From contig NZ_JAHKKS010000002.1 in the NCBI RefSeq assembly GCF_019737615.1, forward strand, positions 186,001 to 250,000: a DNA stretch of 64,000 nucleotides, read 5' to 3'. This document shows positions 33,989-41,978 of the stretch, in pieces (within the stretch, counting starts at the first letter, position 1; the number at the start of each line of letters is the position of its first letter). Source of the stretch: Sphingobium xanthum (GTDB lineage: Bacteria > Pseudomonadota > Alphaproteobacteria > Sphingomonadales > Sphingomonadaceae). The translations under genes and the position numbers were made by a program. The notes under the pieces are model-generated. The model was not told the origin of the DNA. It did not search any database and saw only the letters and a program-made list of their open reading frames with translations.

Positions 33989-34861
33989 ATGTCCGCAACT
34001 TATACGCTCGACACCTCGACCAGCCGCGCGAACCCGACGCCGGCACCGATCCGGCGCCTGACCATTCCCGGGCTGCGTGCGCGCAAGGTCGATGGCGTCA
34101 CCGCCGAGCCGATCGTCGTGCTGACCGCCTATACGGCGCGGCAGGCGCAATTGCTCGATCCGCATTGCGACATGCTGCTCGTCGGGGATTCGCTCGGTCA
34201 GGTGATTTACGGCCTGCCCTCCAGCGTGCCGGTCACGCTTGAGATGATGGCGGCGCATGGCGCGGCGGTCGTGCGTGGCAGCTATCATAGCGTGGTGATC
34301 GTCGATATGCCGTTCGGCAGCTACGAAGCCTCGCCTGCCCAGGCTTTCGACAATGCCGCTCGCCTGCTCAAGGAAACCGGGGCGGCCGGCGTCAAGCTGG
34401 AAGGCGGCGCGGCCATGGCCGAGACCATCGCCTTTCTCACCGCGCGGGGCATCCCGGTCTGCGGCCATGTCGGCCTAACACCGCAGGCGATCAACGTGCT
34501 GGGCGGCTATGGTCCGCGCGGTCGCGACGAGGCGGAAGCCGACAAGATCAAGCAGGACGCCCGCGCCGTCTCGGACGCAGGCTGCTTCGCGATGGTCATC
34601 GAAGGCGTGATCGAGCCGCTTGCCGCCGCGATCACGGCCGCGGTCCCCTGCCCTACGATCGGCATCGGCGCGTCGCCCGATTGTGACGGACAGGTGCTGG
34701 TGACCGAGGACATGGTCGGCATGTTCGAGCGCACGCCGCGCTTCGTGAAGCGCTATGCCGATCTCGCCGGCACGATCGGCGAAGCGGCGGCGCACTATGC
34801 CGCGGAGGTGCGCGCGCGGACCTTCCCGGGACAGGATCAGCTCTACCAGCCGAAAAAGTGA
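33989..34861 (+). CDS. panB: 3-methyl-2-oxobutanoate hydroxymethyltransferase
   Basis: PanB adds a hydroxymethyl group from methylene-THF to ketoisovalerate in pantothenate synthesis. The 290 residues include [73 protein letters not shown], and [26 protein letters not shown] precedes the ATG. It stands alone; the next gene starts about 100 bases on. Confidence 0.96.
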   Translation: MSATYTLDTSTSRANPTPAPIRRLTIPGLRARKVDGVTAEPIVVLTAYTARQAQLLDPHCDMLLVGDSLGQVIYGLPSSVPVTLEMMAAHGAAVVRGSYHSVVIVDMPFGSYEASPAQAFDNAARLLKETGAAGVKLEGGAAMAETIAFLTARGIPVCGHVGLTPQAINVLGGYGPRGRDEAEADKIKQDARAVSDAGCFAMVIEGVIEPLAAAITAAVPCPTIGIGASPDCDGQVLVTEDMVGMFERTPRFVKRYADLAGTIGEAAAHYAAEVRARTFPGQDQLYQPKK

Positions 34862-34958
34862 TTTTATTGCAGTTCAGCCGCCGCTAAGGTCCGCGGCCAC
34901 AAAGCCGCCTATGCCGCGTCATGCTGTCGCACCCATCCGAACCGAACGGAGATAAGAT

Positions 34959-35660
34959 TTGGCCCTGACGCCACATCAGACCGATGCCCTGCTTCGCGAA
35001 GTCGACGATGCCGTCCGTCAGGACGATATGGTAAGCTTCTGGCGGAACTATGGCCGTCTGCTCATCGGCGCCATCCTGCTCGGTCTTGCCGCCTTCGGCG
35101 GTTGGCTGTTCTGGCAGAATCATCGCAGCAATGTCGCGCAGGAGAATAGCGAGCAGTTCGCCAATCTGCTCAAGTCCGCCCAGGGCGCAACGCTCGATCA
35201 GCCCGTCTATGACAAGCTCGTCAAGGAAGGCGGCCCCGCCTACAAGAGCGAGGCCGAACTGGTGAAGGCTGCGCTTTCTGCCGGCAAGGGGGACGCCGCG
35301 ACCGCCGTCACCGCCTATGACGCGATCATTGCCGACCCCGATGCGCTCCAGCCGATGAAGGACGCCGCGCTCGTCCGCAAGACCGCGCTGACCTTTGACG
35401 GCGTCAAGCCCGAGCAGGTCGTTGCCGCGCTCAAGGGCCTCGCCGTCCCCGGTAATGCCTGGTTCGGCAGCGCCGGCGAACTGACGGCCGTCGCCTATCT
35501 CAAAATGGGCCGGCGCGATCGTGCCGCAGAGCTGTTTTCCAGCCTGACGCGCGATCCGACCGTGCCGGAATCGATCAGGATGCGTGCGGCCCAGATGGCC
35601 AGCATGCTGGGTTCGCCAGTCGCCGCCGCGCCAGCCGCGCCGGCACCGGCCGCACAATAG
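34959..35660 (+). CDS. YfgM-like tetratricopeptide membrane protein
   Basis: The 233 residues have a cytoplasmic N-terminus (DALLREVDDAVRQDDMVSFW), one membrane helix (LLIGAILLGLAAFGGWLFW) and a periplasmic helical TPR-like domain (EQFANLLKSAQ, AGELTAVAYLKMGRRDRAAE). This is the YfgM/DUF2133 architecture, a Sec-translocon-associated chaperone. The start is TTG at 34959 with GGAG 6 bases upstream. The order yfgM-bamB-der is the same as in enterobacteria. Confidence 0.88.
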   Translation: MALTPHQTDALLREVDDAVRQDDMVSFWRNYGRLLIGAILLGLAAFGGWLFWQNHRSNVAQENSEQFANLLKSAQGATLDQPVYDKLVKEGGPAYKSEAELVKAALSAGKGDAATAVTAYDAIIADPDALQPMKDAALVRKTALTFDGVKPEQVVAALKGLAVPGNAWFGSAGELTAVAYLKMGRRDRAAELFSSLTRDPTVPESIRMRAAQMASMLGSPVAAAPAAPAPAAQ

Positions 35661-35689
35661 AGACAAGAAAGAATCGGATGAGGAGTCGC

Positions 35690-37018
35690 ATGAACCACCG
35701 GGCCACCTGGATGATCCTGCCCGTGACGCTGCTGGCCCTGAGTGGCTGTGGCGCTCTTGGAGGCAAGAAGGGTGGACCCAAGACGCCGGTCCATGGCGAT
35801 CGGACGTCGATCCTGAGCGGCACCGAAGTGACGGCGGCCGACTCGACGGTCGAATCGATGCCGGTCACCCTTCCCGAGGCGCAGCTCAACACCGATTGGG
35901 CGCAGCCCGGCGGCTCGCCGTCCAAGGCGATCGGCCATGTCGCGCTCGGCGCCGGCACCCAGCAGGTCTGGACCGGCTCGATCGCCGGCGGCAGTGCCCG
36001 TGCGCGGCTTGCCTCCCCGCCCGTCATCTCCGGCGGCAAGCTGTACGTCATCGATACCGAGGCCGTGGTTCACGCATTCGATGCCAAGAGCGGCCGGCGC
36101 ATCTGGTCGTCGAGCATCCGCGCCAAGGACGATCAGGGCAAGGTCCAGTTCGGCGGCGGCGTCAGCGTCGAAGGCGAGCGTGTCTATGTGACCACGGGCA
36201 TCGGCGATGTCGCTGCGATCAGTGCCACCGACGGCAGTGTCGTGTGGAAAGTACGGCCGGGCGGTCCGTTGCGCGGCTCCCCCACTTTGTCGAACGGCAA
36301 CGTCTATGTGATGAGCCAGGACAATCAGCTCTTCGCGCTGGGGGAAGCGGACGGCGCAGTGCTCTGGACGGACAGCGGCACGCTCGAATCGACCGGCGTG
36401 TTCGGCGTTGCGGCGCCCTCGGCCGGTCAGGGCTCGGTGATCGCGGGCTTCAGCTCGGGCGAGCTCACCGCCTATCGCTACGAGAATGGCCGCGCGCTGT
36501 GGGGCGACGCGCTCAGCCGCACCAGCATCTCGACCTCGGTCGCCACACTGACCGATATCGACGCCGACCCGGTGATCGATCGTGGCCGCGTGTTCGCGAT
36601 CGGCGAAGGCGGCCGCATGGCGTCCTACGAGCTGCTCAGCGGCCAGCGCCTCTGGGAGCTCAATATCGGCGGCGTCTCGACGCCGCTGGTCGTGGGCGAC
36701 TGGGTGTTCGTCGTGACCGACAAGGCCAAGCTCTTCTGCATCACCCGCGCCACCGGCAAGGTGCGCTGGATCAGCGAGCTGCCGGCGTGGCGCAAGCCGC
36801 AGAAGAAGACCGGCGCCATTCGCTGGCGCGGCCCGATCCTGGCCGGCGGCAAGCTCATCCTGGTCTCGACCGAGGGTGCGCTCGTCCATATCGATCCGGC
36901 GACCGGCAAGGTCAATTACGAGACCGAGCTCAACGACGGCGTATCGCTTTCACCGGTGGTGGCCGACAACATGCTCTACCTGCTCTCGGACGACGGGCGG
37001 CTCCTCGCCTATCGGTGA
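35690..37018 (+). CDS. bamB: outer-membrane assembly lipoprotein BamB
   Basis: BamB is the beta-propeller lipoprotein of the BAM complex. The N-terminus is a lipoprotein signal with lipobox LALSGCG, followed by repeated PQQ-like blades (LYVIDTEAVVHAFDAKSGRR, VYVTTGIGDVAAISATDGSV, VYVMSQDNQLFALGEADGAV, LFCITRATGKVRWISELP). ATG 35690 has AGGAG close upstream; ATG 35678 in the same frame is an alternative. It lies between yfgM and der. Confidence 0.94.
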   Translation: MNHRATWMILPVTLLALSGCGALGGKKGGPKTPVHGDRTSILSGTEVTAADSTVESMPVTLPEAQLNTDWAQPGGSPSKAIGHVALGAGTQQVWTGSIAGGSARARLASPPVISGGKLYVIDTEAVVHAFDAKSGRRIWSSSIRAKDDQGKVQFGGGVSVEGERVYVTTGIGDVAAISATDGSVVWKVRPGGPLRGSPTLSNGNVYVMSQDNQLFALGEADGAVLWTDSGTLESTGVFGVAAPSAGQGSVIAGFSSGELTAYRYENGRALWGDALSRTSISTSVATLTDIDADPVIDRGRVFAIGEGGRMASYELLSGQRLWELNIGGVSTPLVVGDWVFVVTDKAKLFCITRATGKVRWISELPAWRKPQKKTGAIRWRGPILAGGKLILVSTEGALVHIDPATGKVNYETELNDGVSLSPVVADNMLYLLSDDGRLLAYR

Positions 37019-37119
37019 TATCGGCCGCGATTTGGCGCGGGCATCGTCCACGTGATAACAGCGCGTGCCCTCACGAATGTGGGGGCACGATTTTCTTTTT
37101 CTGTCAGGGCCTTTTCTCC

Positions 37120-38502
37120 ATGCTCCCCGTCGTCGCCATCATCGGCCGTCCCAATGTCGGCAAGTCGACCCTGTTCAACAGGCTGGTCGGCAAGAAGCTC
37201 GCTCTGGTCGACGACCGGCCGGGCGTGACGCGCGATCGGCGCGAGGGCGATGCCGAGTTGCTCGGCCTCAAATTCCGGATCGTCGATACGGCAGGGTTCG
37301 AGGAGGACGATCCGCAGAGCCTCCCCGGCCGCATGCGCGCACAGACCGAGATGGCGGTTCAGGGCGCCGCCGTCGCGCTGTTCATGATCGACGCGCGCGC
37401 CGGCGTCACGCCGCTCGACGAGCATATCGCGCGCTGGCTGCGCGCCAGCAACACACCGGTCATCCTTCTCGCCAACAAGGCGGAGGGTCGCGCGGCCGAT
37501 CCGGGCATCATGGAAGCCTTCTCGCTCGGCTTCGACGAGCCTGTCGCCATTTCCGCCGAACATGGCCAGGGTCTTGCCGACCTGTTCGAGGCGATCCGCC
37601 CTCATGTCGAGATCGACGAGGAGGAAGCGGACGAGCTCGATGAGGCGGACGATCAGGAGGCCGACGACAATGCACCGCTCAAGCTCGCGATCGTCGGGCG
37701 CCCCAATGCCGGCAAATCGACGCTGATCAATCGCTTCCTTGGCCAGGAACGGCTCATTACCGGCCCGGAAGCCGGCATCACGCGCGACAGCATCGCCATC
37801 GACTATCGCTGGCCCGCACCGGACGGCCGCATCCGCGACGTGCGCCTCATCGACACGGCGGGCATGCGCAAGCGCGCCAAGGTGCAGGACAAGCTGGAAA
37901 AGCTCTCCGTCGCCGATGCGCTGCACGCGGTCGATTTCGCCGAGGTCGTCGTGCTGCTGCTCGATGCAACCCTGGGTCTTGAGGCGCAGGACCTCAAGAT
38001 TGCCGACAAGGTGCTGAGCGAAGGCCGCGCCCTCGTCATCGCGCTCAACAAATGGGATGTCGCGGAGAACGGATCGTCGCTCTATCAGGGCGTGCGCAGG
38101 GCGCTCGACGAAGGGCTCGCGCAGGTACGCGGCGTGCCGCTGCTCACCGTCTCGGGCGCCACCGGCAAGGGTCTCGACGACCTGCTTCAGGCCGCGTTCG
38201 ATACGCGCTTCCGCTGGTCGCAGCGCGTGCCGACGAGCCTGCTCAACCGCTGGTTCGACGACGCGCTTGAAGCCAATCCCCCGCCCGCTCCCGGCGGCAA
38301 GCGCATCAAGCTGCGCTACATCACGCAGGCCCGCATCCGCCCGCCGACGTTCGTCATCTTCGGCACGCGGCTTGACGAATTGCCGGAAAGCTACAGCCGC
38401 TATCTGGTGAACGGGATCCGCAAGGCGCTGGACTTCTCCGGCGTTCCGATCCGTCTTAATCTGCGCAGCGCCCGCAATCCGTTCGACCGGACCAAAAAAT
38501 GA
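37120..38502 (+). CDS. der: ribosome-assembly GTPase Der (EngA)
   Basis: Der is a double GTPase needed for 50S maturation. The 460 residues contain two G domains, each complete: GRPNVGKST, DTAG and NKAE in the first; GRPNAGKST, DTAGMRKRAKV and NKWD in the second. A KH-like C-terminal domain follows (KRIKLRYITQARIRPPTFVI). The frame is open for 1.5 kb upstream only because it is antiphase to bamB; ATG 37120 begins at the first GTPase strand. Confidence 0.97.
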   Translation: MLPVVAIIGRPNVGKSTLFNRLVGKKLALVDDRPGVTRDRREGDAELLGLKFRIVDTAGFEEDDPQSLPGRMRAQTEMAVQGAAVALFMIDARAGVTPLDEHIARWLRASNTPVILLANKAEGRAADPGIMEAFSLGFDEPVAISAEHGQGLADLFEAIRPHVEIDEEEADELDEADDQEADDNAPLKLAIVGRPNAGKSTLINRFLGQERLITGPEAGITRDSIAIDYRWPAPDGRIRDVRLIDTAGMRKRAKVQDKLEKLSVADALHAVDFAEVVVLLLDATLGLEAQDLKIADKVLSEGRALVIALNKWDVAENGSSLYQGVRRALDEGLAQVRGVPLLTVSGATGKGLDDLLQAAFDTRFRWSQRVPTSLLNRWFDDALEANPPPAPGGKRIKLRYITQARIRPPTFVIFGTRLDELPESYSRYLVNGIRKALDFSGVPIRLNLRSARNPFDRTKK

Positions 38503-38508
38503 GCGCCG

Positions 38509-38754
38509 ATGAGCGCTGCTGACGCCGGACTGCGGCGCCTCGACACGCGCGGCCTTAAATGCCCCTGGCCGGTGCTACGCGCCGCGCGGGTCATGCGGGA
38601 GGTCGATGCCGTCCTCATCCTGGCCGACGATCCCGTCGCGCTCATCGACATTCCCGCGCTCGCGCAGGCCAATGACTGGGCAATCGAGATCGTCGAGCGT
38701 GACGCGCACGCGGAATATCGCCTGCAAAAATCGACAATCGGCCCAAGCCGTTAA
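38509..38754 (+). CDS. TusA-family sulfur carrier protein
   Basis: The 81-residue protein has the TusA fold signature with the active Cys in LDTRGLKCPWPVLRAARVM (CPxP motif). Members carry persulfide for tRNA thiolation or cofactor synthesis. It starts 6 bases after der. The molybdoenzyme operon downstream needs sulfurated cofactor, but a link is speculative. Confidence 0.9.
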   Translation: MSAADAGLRRLDTRGLKCPWPVLRAARVMREVDAVLILADDPVALIDIPALAQANDWAIEIVERDAHAEYRLQKSTIGPSR

Positions 38755-38810
38755 GTCTGTTTTTACGGGCGTGAGCGATATTGTCCGCTCAGGAGAATCG
38801 GGTCAAAGCC

Positions 38811-39284
38811 ATGTCCTATTATTATTCGATCCCACTGGTGAACGAGCCGGAACTGGCGCAGGCACGAGCCGTCATCGGCGCAGGCCTCGCGCGTATCATC
38901 GGCTATTTCCGGGAAGACGGCGCCAAGTCCATCGTCCAGATCGAGGAAGCGCTCGCTACGGGCAATGCCGCCGCGATGGTCATTCCGGCGCACACGCTCA
39001 AAGGTGAGTCGCGCCAGTTCGGCGCCCGTCGCCTGGGCGACATCGCCGAAGTCATCGAGAAGACGGCGCGTCGCTGCGTCGAGCAGCACACCGCTCCCGA
39101 GGAGGTTGCGAGCGAGGTCGCCATGCTGCGTGGCTGCTTCGTCGAGACCCTCGCTGTCCTTGAAGCCGGCGCGCCGGCGGCACCGGCTCCCCAGCCGGTC
39201 AGCTACGCGCCAGCGCCCGTGGCACCGCGACCGGCGGCCTCCTTCGGCAACGCACCGCGCACCTTCGGCCGCCGAATCGGCTGA
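38811..39284 (+). CDS. histidine phosphotransfer (Hpt) domain protein
   Basis: A helical Hpt domain (residues 10-115) carries the phosphorylatable His in PAHTLKGESRQFGARRLGDI, followed by an Ala/Pro-rich tail (about 120-157). It should relay phosphate between a hybrid kinase and a response regulator, neither of which is adjacent. ATG 38811 is preferred; a TTG at 38781 in frame would add ten residues. Confidence 0.82.
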   Translation: MSYYYSIPLVNEPELAQARAVIGAGLARIIGYFREDGAKSIVQIEEALATGNAAAMVIPAHTLKGESRQFGARRLGDIAEVIEKTARRCVEQHTAPEEVASEVAMLRGCFVETLAVLEAGAPAAPAPQPVSYAPAPVAPRPAASFGNAPRTFGRRIG

Positions 39285-39430
39285 CCCCAAGCCGCTGACA
39301 ACGTAGCAGCGCTGCAACATCGCGTGGCAATGCCGCTGCGGTGAGCGGCGCTTTGCGCTTGCGTGTCGTGCAAAAAATAGGCAGTAAGACAAACGAATTT
39401 AGACCATCATTTGGCTTGGGAGATGTGCGC

Positions 39431-39865
39431 GTGACTGACGGGAAGGCCGCTCGGCTGGACGAGATCATCGCGAGCCATGCGCATCGCGAAGGTCCGATGC
39501 TGCCGATCCTCCACGACGTCCAGGCTGAGTTCGGCCATGTCAGCGAGGACGCCAAGCGCACCATTGCGAAGGCACTGAATCTCAGCCGTGCCGAAGTGCA
39601 TGGCGTGGTCAGCTTCTACCACGACTTCAAGGCCGAGCCGGTGGGCAAGCCCGTCCTCAAACTCTGCCGCGCCGAGTCCTGTAAGGCGCGCGGTGTCGAG
39701 AATCTGGTGGCGGCGGCCGAAGCGGCGGCGGGCGACCGGGTCGAGATCGAGACGATCTATTGCCTTGGGCTGTGCAGCGTCGGCCCCAATGCGATGATCG
39801 GCAAGCGGCCCTATGCGATGCTCGACGTGCCCAAGATCGAAGCGCTGATCCGGGAGATGGCATGA
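39431..39865 (+). CDS. fdsG: NAD-dependent formate dehydrogenase gamma subunit
   Basis: FdsG resembles NuoE and carries a [2Fe-2S] cluster passing electrons from FdsA to FdsB. From GTG 39431 (GGGAG 8 bases before) the 144 residues show a helical N-domain (GPMLPILHDVQAEFGHVSED, VHGVVSFYHDF) and a thioredoxin-like domain with the four ligands C79 and C84 (LCRAESC) and C111 and C115 (YCLGLC). It overlaps fdsB in an ATGA arrangement and heads the operon. Confidence 0.92.
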   Translation: MTDGKAARLDEIIASHAHREGPMLPILHDVQAEFGHVSEDAKRTIAKALNLSRAEVHGVVSFYHDFKAEPVGKPVLKLCRAESCKARGVENLVAAAEAAAGDRVEIETIYCLGLCSVGPNAMIGKRPYAMLDVPKIEALIREMA

Positions 39866-41412
39866 TGGTTACGGTGCGCATTTCCGACGACGCGCTCGCC
39901 ATTGCCTGCGGCGCGGACGACGTGGCGAAAGCCTTCGAGAAGGCCGGCGCGACCGTCGAGCGGGTGTCCAGCTGGGGCATGCAGTGGCTGGAGCCGCTGG
40001 TCGAGATCAGCGGCATTGGCTTCGGTCCAGCAACGCCCGGCGACGTGCAGGCAATCCTGGACGGCGGCGCGGATGCGATCTGCATCGGCCCGATCGCGGC
40101 CCACCCCTTCATCGCCGGCCAGCAGCGCCTGACCTTCGCGCGTGCCGGCAAGACCCGGCCGACCAGCCTTGAGGACTACGAGGCGACCGGCGGCTGGAAG
40201 GGTCTCAATCGCGCCAGAGAGCTCGGCCCGGAAGCGGCGGTCGAGGAAGTCGTGTCCTCGGGCCTGCGCGGTCGCGGCGGCGCGGGTTTCCCGACCGGCA
40301 TCAAGTGGCGCACCGTGGCGGGCGCCAAGGCCGACCAAAAATATATCGTCTGCAATGCCGACGAGGGCGACAGCGCGACCTTTGCCGACCGCATGGTCAT
40401 GGAAGGCGATCCCTATATGCTCATCGAGGGCATGGCGATCGCCGGGTTCGCGGCCGGCGCGACGCGCGGCTACATCTACTGCCGCTCGGAATATCCGCAC
40501 GCCATCGCCAAGCTCGAGGAAGCGATCCACAAGAGCGCGCACATCGTGCATCCCTTCGTGCTGGAAGTGCGTGAGGGCGCCGGCGCCTATGTCTGCGGCG
40601 AGGAAACCTCGCTCCTCAACAGCCTGGAAGGCAAGCGCGGCGAAGTGCGCGCCAAGCCGCCCATTCCGGCGCTGGTCGGCCTGTTCGGCCGCCCCACCAT
40701 CGTCAACAATGTGCTGAGCCTCGCCGCCGTGCCGTTCATTCTGGCCGAGGGTGCCAAGGCCTATGCCGATTGCGGCATGGGTCGCTCGCGCGGCACGATG
40801 CCGATCCAGCTCGCCGGCAACATCAAGCATGGCGGCCTGTATGAGACTGCGTTCGGCATCACGCTCGGCGCGCTGGTCAACGATATTGGCGGCGGCACCG
40901 CGACGGGCAAGCCGGTCAAGGGCGTGCAGGTCGGCGGACCTCTGGGGGCCTATTTGCACCCCGACCAGTTCGATATTCCGTTCGACTATGAAGCCTATGC
41001 GGCCGTCGACGCGCTGATCGGCCATGGCGGCATCACCGTGTTCGACGAGGATGCGGACATGGCCGGCATGGCGCGCTTCGCCATGGAATTCTGCGCGGCC
41101 GAGAGCTGCGGAAAATGCACGCCCTGTCGCATCGGCTCGACTCGCGGCGTGGAGCTGATCGACCGCATTCTCGACCGTGCGCCGCGCACCCGCGACACAG
41201 TCGAAGCGCTGCCGCAGATGCACAATGCGCCCAAGGACCAGCGCAGTCTCGACGATGAGATCGAGCTGCTCGAGGACCTGTGCGAGACGATGAAGTTCGG
41301 TTCGCTCTGCGCGCTGGGCGGGTTCACGCCTTATCCGGTGATGAGCGCCCTCAAGCACTGGCCCGCCGATTTTGGCGTCGCCACGGCCAAGGTTCCGGAG
41401 GCGGCCGAATAA
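39862..41412 (+). CDS. fdsB: NAD-dependent formate dehydrogenase beta subunit
   Basis: FdsB (NuoF-like) holds FMN and a [4Fe-4S] cluster and reduces NAD+. The 516 residues have an N-terminal thioredoxin-like part, the flavin/NAD motif GRGGAGFPTGIKW (137-149), NADEGD (165-170), EETSLLNSLEGKRGEVRAKP, and cluster ligands C416, C419 and C422 (ESCGKCTPCRIG) with a fourth Cys in FGSLCALGG. Its stop overlaps the start of mobA. Confidence 0.95.
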   Translation: MMVTVRISDDALAIACGADDVAKAFEKAGATVERVSSWGMQWLEPLVEISGIGFGPATPGDVQAILDGGADAICIGPIAAHPFIAGQQRLTFARAGKTRPTSLEDYEATGGWKGLNRARELGPEAAVEEVVSSGLRGRGGAGFPTGIKWRTVAGAKADQKYIVCNADEGDSATFADRMVMEGDPYMLIEGMAIAGFAAGATRGYIYCRSEYPHAIAKLEEAIHKSAHIVHPFVLEVREGAGAYVCGEETSLLNSLEGKRGEVRAKPPIPALVGLFGRPTIVNNVLSLAAVPFILAEGAKAYADCGMGRSRGTMPIQLAGNIKHGGLYETAFGITLGALVNDIGGGTATGKPVKGVQVGGPLGAYLHPDQFDIPFDYEAYAAVDALIGHGGITVFDEDADMAGMARFAMEFCAAESCGKCTPCRIGSTRGVELIDRILDRAPRTRDTVEALPQMHNAPKDQRSLDDEIELLEDLCETMKFGSLCALGGFTPYPVMSALKHWPADFGVATAKVPEAAE

Positions 41413-41978
41413 TGAGCTGCTGCGTCGGCCTCGTCAGCACGGATCGCCGCCTCGTCATGGGTGCGGTGATTGCCGGCGGCAAGTCGACCCGTTTCGGCAG
41501 CGACAAGGCGCTGGCGCAGCTCAACGGCCGCTCGCTGATCGATCAGGTCGCCGAGACGCTGTCGGGCCAGTGCGCCGAGATGATCGTCGTCGGCCGTGAG
41601 CATTCCGGCCTCCAGAGCATTCCCGATCAGCCCGCGCCCGACATGGGGCCACTGGGCGGCATTGCGGCGGCGCTGATCGAGGCGCATGCGCGCGGCTACT
41701 CCGCCGTGCTGACCGTGCCTTGCGATGCCTATGACCTGCCGGGCGACCTGCTGAAGCAGCTTCACCCCTTCCCCGCTTATGTGGAAAATCTTCCGGTCGT
41801 CGGATTGTGGCCCGCTTATGCCGCAGCCGATGCGCTCGCTATTCTTGAATCGGAAGAAAAACATTCCATCAAGGGCTTTGCAGCCCGGATTTCCGCGCGT
41901 GCCGTGCAATTGGCACGCGATCCTGCTAATATAAACACCGTCGCCGATCTGGAGCGAGTTGAACGCCATGGGATATGA
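41412..41978 (+). CDS. mobA: molybdenum cofactor guanylyltransferase
   Basis: MobA attaches GMP to molybdopterin to make the bis-MGD cofactor of formate dehydrogenase. The 188 residues show the nucleotidyltransferase start GAVIAGGKSTRFGSDKALAQ, DMGPLGGIAAAL and VPCDAYDLP. The start codon overlaps the fdsB stop by one base (TAATG). It sits inside the fds operon between fdsB and fdsA, linking cofactor supply to enzyme synthesis. Confidence 0.9.
   Translation: MSCCVGLVSTDRRLVMGAVIAGGKSTRFGSDKALAQLNGRSLIDQVAETLSGQCAEMIVVGREHSGLQSIPDQPAPDMGPLGGIAAALIEAHARGYSAVLTVPCDAYDLPGDLLKQLHPFPAYVENLPVVGLWPAYAAADALAILESEEKHSIKGFAARISARAVQLARDPANINTVADLERVERHGI

Noticed and set aside
35584..37119. Apparent 512-residue N-terminal extension of Der
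   Set aside because: This part is out of phase with bamB, is Arg-rich and has no family match; Der starts at 37120.
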